Below are positions 7,046-10,972 of a stretch of DNA of 10,972 nt, one piece after another. How positions within the stretch are numbered: position 1 is the stretch's first letter; each line of letters opens with the position of its first letter. The position numbers and the translations under genes were made by a program. Source of the stretch: SIG480 sp045614365. Its GTDB lineage: Bacteria > Bacillota > Clostridia > Oscillospirales > JAAYXM01. Location of the stretch: contig JAZLCV010000011.1 of assembly GCA_045614365.1 (NCBI GenBank), positions 1 through 10,972 of the forward strand. Reading direction: 5' to 3'. The notes beneath the pieces are model-generated. The model had not been told where the DNA came from and did no database searches. It saw only the letters and a program-made list of their open reading frames with translations.

Positions 7046-7983
7046 AGAAAATAATATGTTTTGCAATGGCTTTTGCAGTATGCCTTTCTCTCGGTGCATG
7101 CAGTATGTCTTCGCGGGAGGATTATATTTCCGGCGTAAGCTTTGACCCGGCGGATTACGATACCGGTGCGCTTGCACGGTATGAAAACAAGAACTTCGGA
7201 ATAATTCTTGAATATCCGGAAAAGTACGAGCGTGTGGGAAATTTTGACCTTGACGGATATATCACCTTCGAGGGAGAAGACGTTGCAATAAGCGTATATG
7301 TTCCCGATATGGAAAATAACGATATCCTGACGGCTCAGGAGTACGCAGAAAATGTTCTGGAGCTTTCGGGAAGCCGTCCGGCGAAGTACGGAAAATGCAG
7401 TGGATGTAAGGTCGTTTCAGACAGCGATGATAAAGTCAGGATTGACTTTATCATCAAAGGCGTTGATGCGTTTTATCGCTTTGCATATGAGGCTCCGTCA
7501 GAAGGATTTACCGAAGAAAATACAGACTTTCAGTCGGTTATGAGCTCTATCCGTATAGATGACGGCGTTTACAACAAGCTCACGCGTATGTCAAGCAGGT
7601 ATTCTGTGCTTTTGGAGTATGCAAAGAGTATGCAGTACATCACGGATGCAAACTATGCAAACCACTGCCTGAACAGCTTTGAAATGTCAAAGGACGAACG
7701 TCATAAGAATGATGCGCTTAATACATCGGCGAACATCCGTGCAGAGCTTATAAAGATTATAGATCACGAGCGGGATGAGAATGAAGGTTATGATGCTATG
7801 TGGGAAGAAATAACCGAAGAGGCGCAGGCGGTAATTGATGCATGCCTTCGCGCGGAAGAAGCGGTGAATAGCGGAAACTATGAAGAGGCGCAGAAAATTG
7901 CGCGTATGGAGTTTTCGTATACCCTTTCAGACAAGTGCTCAAAGTTTATAGAAACTATTAATGCTGAGATTTCGGAATATTGA
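7042..7983 (+). CDS. Predicted lipoprotein of unknown function
   Basis: I do not recognise this 313-residue protein. A lipoprotein signal peptide is clear: MKK, a hydrophobic core and the lipobox LGAC with C20 as the lipidated residue, so it should sit on the outer face of the membrane. Residues about 46-172 look like a compact alpha/beta domain beginning ENKNFGIILEYPEKY and ending FQSVMSSIRI. This resembles the YGF-x-YP style opening of PsbP-like lipoprotein domains, a weak comparison. Residues 175-313 are mostly helical and charged. A CSGC pair (C119, C122) lies in the first domain, with further cysteines at 209, 268 and 299. The start overlaps the comM stop (ATGA), with AGGAG at 7028-7032, so the two are co-transcribed and probably coupled. 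Tandem stops TGA TAA end it. No clear terminator follows. Confidence 0.85.
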   Translation: MKKIICFAMAFAVCLSLGACSMSSREDYISGVSFDPADYDTGALARYENKNFGIILEYPEKYERVGNFDLDGYITFEGEDVAISVYVPDMENNDILTAQEYAENVLELSGSRPAKYGKCSGCKVVSDSDDKVRIDFIIKGVDAFYRFAYEAPSEGFTEENTDFQSVMSSIRIDDGVYNKLTRMSSRYSVLLEYAKSMQYITDANYANHCLNSFEMSKDERHKNDALNTSANIRAELIKIIDHERDENEGYDAMWEEITEEAQAVIDACLRAEEAVNSGNYEEAQKIARMEFSYTLSDKCSKFIETINAEISEY

Positions 7984-8013
7984 TAAATATTTCCAAAATG
8001 TTAAAATTTTGTC

Positions 8014-8042
8014 TTGAAAAGTATACCCACATGCGTTATAAT
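8014..8042 (+). promoter_or_regulatory. Sigma-A promoter of the xpt/purine uptake locus
   Basis: TTGAAA (8014-8019) and TATAAT (8037-8042) are spaced by 17 bases. Transcription should start near 8049, leaving a leader of only about 35 bases before xpt. That is too short for a purine riboswitch such as the one controlling Bacillus xpt. Confidence 0.88.
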
Positions 8043-8082
8043 TAATTAACAACTATTTTCGACGTAATGCGGGAGAATACAT

Positions 8083-8658
8083 ATGCAGCTTCTTGAAGAG
8101 AGAATACAGAGAGACGGCATTGTCCGCGAGGGCAATGTTCTTAAGGTGGACAGCTTTTTAAATCATCAGATTGATGTTACGCTTTTAAACGAAATGGGAC
8201 GTGAGCTTTTCCGCTTATTCGGAAACGACGGTGTGAATAAAATCCTCACTATTGAGGCTTCGGGTATCGGAATTGCGTGTATTGCCGCGCAGTATTTCGG
8301 CGTTCCGGTCGTGTTTGCAAAAAAGGCGGCATCCAAGAACATCTCAGGCGATGTTTATACAAGCCGTGTTCATTCCTTTACCAAGGATAAGTATTACGAT
8401 GTTATGGTGTCAAAGGATTTTCTCCATGCGGATGACCGTGTGCTGATTATCGATGATTTTCTGGCGAAGGGCGCGGCTCTTATCGGGCTGTGCGACATTA
8501 TCGCTCAGGCGGGGGCAACAGTCGTCGGTGCGGGAATAGCTGTTGAAAAGGCATTTCAGGACGGAGGAAAAAAAGTCCGCGATATGGGAATAAGGGTTGA
8601 AAGCCTTGCCCGTGTTGCATCTATGTCACCGGAGGGTGGCGTGGTATTTGCGGAATGA
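8083..8658 (+). CDS. xpt: Xanthine phosphoribosyltransferase
   Basis: This 191-residue cytosolic enzyme is close to the Bacillus subtilis Xpt length. It transfers the phosphoribosyl group of PRPP to xanthine, giving XMP for the guanine nucleotide pool. The PRPP-binding loop is VLIIDDFLAKGAA (residues 120-132). The IEASGIG segment (58-64) and the N-terminal MQLLEERIQRDG are characteristic of Xpt rather than of Hpt or Apt. The VFAKKAASKN stretch (77-86) also fits. GGGAG at 8071-8075 lies seven bases before the ATG. It heads a unit followed 43 bases later by a BMP-family transporter lipoprotein, which supports a joint role in uptake and salvage of purines. Activity on guanine as well as xanthine is possible but cannot be told from sequence. 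Confidence 0.94.
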   Translation: MQLLEERIQRDGIVREGNVLKVDSFLNHQIDVTLLNEMGRELFRLFGNDGVNKILTIEASGIGIACIAAQYFGVPVVFAKKAASKNISGDVYTSRVHSFTKDKYYDVMVSKDFLHADDRVLIIDDFLAKGAALIGLCDIIAQAGATVVGAGIAVEKAFQDGGKKVRDMGIRVESLARVASMSPEGGVVFAE

Positions 8659-8680
8659 TGCGCGATGTGCGCTTCATCAT
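8655..8680 (+). other. Hairpin between xpt and the BMP lipoprotein gene
   Basis: ATGATG (8655-8660, overlapping the xpt stop) pairs with CATCAT (8675-8680), with an inner CGC/GCG extension and a 3-base bulge. ATATTTT follows but there is no strong T-run. It may be a weak attenuator or an RNA processing or stability element that lets the lipoprotein be made in excess over Xpt. Confidence 0.4.
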
Positions 8681-8685
8681 ATTTT

Positions 8686-8693
8686 AAGGAGGT
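8686..8693 (+). promoter_or_regulatory. Perfect Shine-Dalgarno of the BMP lipoprotein gene
   Basis: AAGGAGGT matches the 16S rRNA anti-SD along eight bases and is eight bases before the ATG at 8702. This fixes the start and indicates strong translation. Confidence 0.88.
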
Positions 8694-8701
8694 CAAAAAT
8701 C

Positions 8702-9817
8702 ATGGCAAAAAAACTCTTGGCAATTCTCTTGGCAGCAGTAATGGTATTCGCATTCGCAGCTTGTGCTCCGGCAGAAGTCGAGCAGAATGACGCAGGTGGC
8801 GAAACCGCAGGTCTTGCACCGATTGCGAAGGAAGACGTTAAGGTCGGCTTCGTTTACATCGGCGACATCAACGACGGTGGATACACCCAGGCTCACGACA
8901 AGGGCAGGCTTGCTCTTGAAGCAGCAGGATTTGAGTGCCTTTACAAAGAAAACATCCCTGAATCCGCAGATTGTGAAGTAGCAGTTCGCGAGCTTGTTGA
9001 TGCAGGCTGCAATGTTATCTTCACAACAAGCTTCGGTCATATGGATTACACAGAGACCGTTGCAAAGGAATATCCGGAAATCTACTTCAACCACGCAACA
9101 GGCTACAAGACTCTTCCGAACATGTGCAACTACATGGGTAGAGTTATCGAAGCACGTTACCTTGCAGGTATCGTTGCAGGTATGAAGTCCGAAGCTAACA
9201 AGATCGGTTATGTTGCAGCAATGCAGATTCCCGAGTGCATCCGCGGCATCAACGCATTCACACTCGGCGTACAGTCTGTAAATCCGGACGCAACCGTTGA
9301 GGTTGTCTGGACAAACACATGGTATGATCCGGCTATCGAAAAGCAGGCTGCTATTGAGCTTCTTGACAAGGGCTGTGACGTTATCGAGCAGCATCAGGAT
9401 TCCCCGGCTCCGCAGCTTGCAGCGCAGGAAAAGGGCAAGTTTGCTATCGGTTACAACACACCGACTCCGGACGCAGCTCCGAAGGCGTACCTCACCGCTC
9501 CGCTCTTCCATTGGGACAAGTTCTATGTTGACTGCGTAAACCGCGTTGTTGACGGAACATGGAAGCCTGAAGCATACTGGGAAGGCCTCGCATCCGGTTG
9601 GGTTGGTCTTGACGAGCTTTCAGATCTTTGCGCAGAAGGCACGGCTGAAAAGGTTGAGGCTGCAAAAGCAGGCATTATCGACGGTTCTCTCGTTCTCTTC
9701 TCCGGAGAGATCAAGGATCAGACCGGCGCTGTAAAGCATCCGAACGGTATGACAAACGAAGAAATTTACAATATGAATTGGTTCATTGAAGGTGTCGTCG
9801 GCACAATCAACGGCTAA
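8702..9817 (+). CDS. BMP-family (PnrA-like) purine-type substrate-binding lipoprotein
   Basis: This 371-residue lipoprotein has a signal peptide with C21 as the probable lipidated residue (FAAC; Phe at -3 is unusual but tolerated), followed by a short acidic linker. The mature part is a BMP/Med periplasmic-binding-type fold. GDINDGGYTQAHDKGR (54-69) corresponds to the family's DGG-x-x-x-AHDxGR region. NYMGRVIEARYLAGIVAG (143-160) and the IGY-VAAM strand (168-174) are also typical. Relatives such as Treponema PnrA bind purine nucleosides, while other family members feed nucleoside or base ABC importers. The neighbouring xpt and the BMP-type ATPase support a purine substrate. Codon bias is strong, like the surface protein at the left edge, which fits high expression. 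A strong terminator separates it from the ATPase gene. The exact ligand cannot be named from sequence. Confidence 0.93.
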   Translation: MAKKLLAILLAAVMVFAFAACAPAEVEQNDAGGETAGLAPIAKEDVKVGFVYIGDINDGGYTQAHDKGRLALEAAGFECLYKENIPESADCEVAVRELVDAGCNVIFTTSFGHMDYTETVAKEYPEIYFNHATGYKTLPNMCNYMGRVIEARYLAGIVAGMKSEANKIGYVAAMQIPECIRGINAFTLGVQSVNPDATVEVVWTNTWYDPAIEKQAAIELLDKGCDVIEQHQDSPAPQLAAQEKGKFAIGYNTPTPDAAPKAYLTAPLFHWDKFYVDCVNRVVDGTWKPEAYWEGLASGWVGLDELSDLCAEGTAEKVEAAKAGIIDGSLVLFSGEIKDQTGAVKHPNGMTNEEIYNMNWFIEGVVGTING

Positions 9818-9831
9818 AAAGTTATAAAAAA

Positions 9832-9859
9832 GGGGGCTCGGAAGCCGAGCCCCCTTTTT
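9832..9859 (+). terminator. Strong intrinsic terminator after the BMP lipoprotein gene
   Basis: GGGGGCTCGG (9832-9841) and CCGAGCCCCC (9845-9854) form a perfect 10-bp stem with a 3-base loop, followed by five Ts. The preceding A-run can pair with the Ts, so it could act in both directions. Its position between binding protein and ATPase suggests that only part of the transcripts reach the transporter genes. Confidence 0.94.
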
Positions 9860-9863
9860 GAAG

Positions 9864-9922
9864 TAATAAGTAAGAGTGAAGAGTGAAGAAGTAAAGTTTT
9901 CTCTTTTCACTGTTATTTATTA
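9864..9922 (+). repeat. Imperfect inverted repeat with purine-rich units
   Basis: The left arm (9864-9880) and right arm (9906-9922) are inverted copies matching at 15 of 17 positions, around a 25-base centre. The left arm and centre contain AGAGTGA-type units and match the azlC-azlD gap (5007-5036) at 24 of 30 positions. I see no promoter hexamers that would clearly restart transcription here. Confidence 0.55.
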
Positions 9923-9945
9923 TCCGAAGCGAAAGGGTGGTACAT

Positions 9946-10972
9946 ATGCAGAATGATGTTTGCATCGAGATGCAGGGAATATGCAAATATTTTGGCACTG
10001 TTGCGGCAAATGAGAACGCAAGTCTCCGGGTAAAGCGCGGAGAAATCCACGCACTTCTTGGTGAAAACGGATCGGGAAAAAGCACGCTTATGAATATGCT
10101 TGCAGGGATATATTCCCCGGATGCCGGTACGATAAAAATTGAAGGGCAGGCAAAACGCTTTGCATCCCCGCATGATTCGCTTGCCGCCGGTATCGGTATG
10201 GTACATCAGCATTTCAAGCTGGTTGAGGTTATGTCTGCGGCACAGAATATTTCTGCCGGAAGCGAGCGGGGGATAATTCGCCGCCCGAAGAAGATTGACG
10301 AAAAAATCCGCGGAATATGCGAAAAGTATGGTCTTGAGCTGGATCCTTCGAAGAAGGTATATAATATGTCCGTTGGAGAGAAACAGACCGTGGAAATCGT
10401 AAAAATGCTTTACCGCGGTGCAAGTATGTTTATTCTTGACGAGCCGACAGCCGTTCTTACTCCGCAGGAGGCGGAAGTTCTGTTTAATATTCTCCGCAAT
10501 ATGAAAAAACTGGGTTGTGCTATAATAATTATCACCCATAAGCTTAACGAGGTTATGGAGATTTCCGACCGCGTTGCTATTCTTCGTAAGGGCGAGCATA
10601 TCGCTACCGTCAACACCTGCGACACCAACGAGCAGGAGTTGACCGAGATGATGGTGGGACAGAAGATAGAGCTTAACATCAACCGTCCCCTTCCCAAGAA
10701 CGTTTGCGACAGACTTGAGGTGCGCGGACTTAATATGACAAGCTCTGATGGCGTTAAGATTCTTGACAACGTATCCTTTACCGCAAAGGCGGGAGAGGTG
10801 CTTGGTATTGCGGGAATTGCAGGCTCCGGTCAGCGCGAGTTGCTTGAGGCAATCGCAGGTCTTAAGAGCTTTGAAGAGGGCGAGATAGTATTTAACCGTC
10901 CGAAAAAGAATCTTCCCGTTTCCTTCTACCATAAGACCCTCGCACAGGTAAAGGCTATGGCGCAGGAGGGCA
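9946..10972 (+). CDS. BMP-type nucleoside ABC transporter ATPase, 3' end missing
   Basis: The frame is open from 9946 to the right edge (342 codons), about two thirds of the usual 500-odd residue double-ATPase of the YufO/NupO or RbsA type. The first nucleotide-binding domain has Walker A GENGSGKST (39-47), Q-loop Q88 in VHQHF, signature SVGEKQ (142-147), Walker B MFILDEP (161-167) and switch His198. The second domain begins near 257. Its P-loop, GIAGIAGSGQRELL (287-300), lacks the catalytic Lys, which is normal for the second half of this family. The VHQHF and SVGEKQ versions are typical of ATPases paired with BMP binding proteins. AGGGTGG at 9934-9940 precedes the ATG by five bases. It would power import of the ligand captured by the upstream lipoprotein; permease genes are expected beyond the window. 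A long reverse-strand frame (9913-10932) is only a shadow. Confidence 0.93.
   Translation, partial: MQNDVCIEMQGICKYFGTVAANENASLRVKRGEIHALLGENGSGKSTLMNMLAGIYSPDAGTIKIEGQAKRFASPHDSLAAGIGMVHQHFKLVEVMSAAQNISAGSERGIIRRPKKIDEKIRGICEKYGLELDPSKKVYNMSVGEKQTVEIVKMLYRGASMFILDEPTAVLTPQEAEVLFNILRNMKKLGCAIIIITHKLNEVMEISDRVAILRKGEHIATVNTCDTNEQELTEMMVGQKIELNINRPLPKNVCDRLEVRGLNMTSSDGVKILDNVSFTAKAGEVLGIAGIAGSGQRELLEAIAGLKSFEEGEIVFNRPKKNLPVSFYHKTLAQVKAMAQEG

Noticed and set aside
7994..8011. CAAAAT/ATTTTG hairpin after the lipoprotein gene as a terminator
   Set aside because: The stem is six A/T-rich pairs with no T-run after it; such a structure arises easily by chance in this A/T-rich gap.
8043..8082. Purine-box operator or riboswitch before xpt
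   Set aside because: The leader is too short for a riboswitch, and I see no paired CGAA-type boxes.
8693..9511. Long reverse-strand open frame of about 272 codons
   Set aside because: It is a shadow of the BMP lipoprotein gene, caused by its strong codon bias; the Cys-rich translation looks like no protein family.
9913..10932. Long reverse-strand open frame of about 339 codons
   Set aside because: It lies antisense to an ABC ATPase with all expected motifs on the + strand. Its translation is rich in Cys, His and Leu, shows no family features, and has no ribosome binding site.
1..10972. CRISPR arrays, tRNA or rRNA genes, transposases, toxin-antitoxin pairs
   Set aside because: No regularly spaced direct repeats, no cloverleaf or rRNA segments, and no small toxin- or transposase-like frames with ribosome binding sites were seen on either strand.

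Overview
The window reads as chromosomal DNA of an anaerobic Gram-positive bacterium of the Clostridia, probably Oscillospiraceae or a relative. The grounds are strong AGGAGG-type ribosome binding sites, sigma-A type promoters with 17-base spacers, intrinsic terminators between transcription units, a large surface protein resembling clostridial S-layer proteins, and Firmicute families such as YnzC (DUF896) and Xpt. This placement is inferred from sequence features only. All convincing genes are on the + strand, and no gene-free stretch exceeds about 190 bases.

Layout. (1) Bases 2-2764 hold the 3' part of a large surface protein whose N-terminus lies off the window; a strong terminator follows. 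(2) Bases 2842-3960 are a single-gene unit for a YghZ/Gpr-type aldo-keto reductase, driven by a promoter with both hexamers at consensus. (3) Bases 4004-5423 are a unit of ynzC, azlC and azlD. ynzC overlaps azlC by four bases, and the azlC-azlD gap carries hairpins and a purine-rich repeat. (4) Bases 5447-7983 are a two-gene unit of a ComM/YifB AAA+ ATPase and an unrecognised lipoprotein, again with a four-base overlap. (5) From 8014 to the right edge runs a purine salvage and uptake locus: xanthine phosphoribosyltransferase (xpt), a BMP-family substrate-binding lipoprotein, a strong terminator, an imperfect inverted repeat, and a BMP-type double ABC ATPase cut by the window edge. The permease genes would be expected just downstream.

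How the genes work together. In the last locus, the lipoprotein would capture a purine nucleoside or base outside the cell and the ATPase would energise import. Xpt would convert xanthine, and perhaps guanine, to the nucleotide using PRPP. AzlC and AzlD together form a branched-chain amino acid exporter. The other units look like independent housekeeping or surface genes.

I found no convincing new defence, mobile or RNA-based system. The points most worth a second look are: the ComM-coupled lipoprotein with a CxxC pair; the single Cys/His cluster in the otherwise cysteine-free surface protein; two promoters whose -35 boxes lie inside the preceding gene's terminator; and a related purine-rich repeat in two intergenic gaps.
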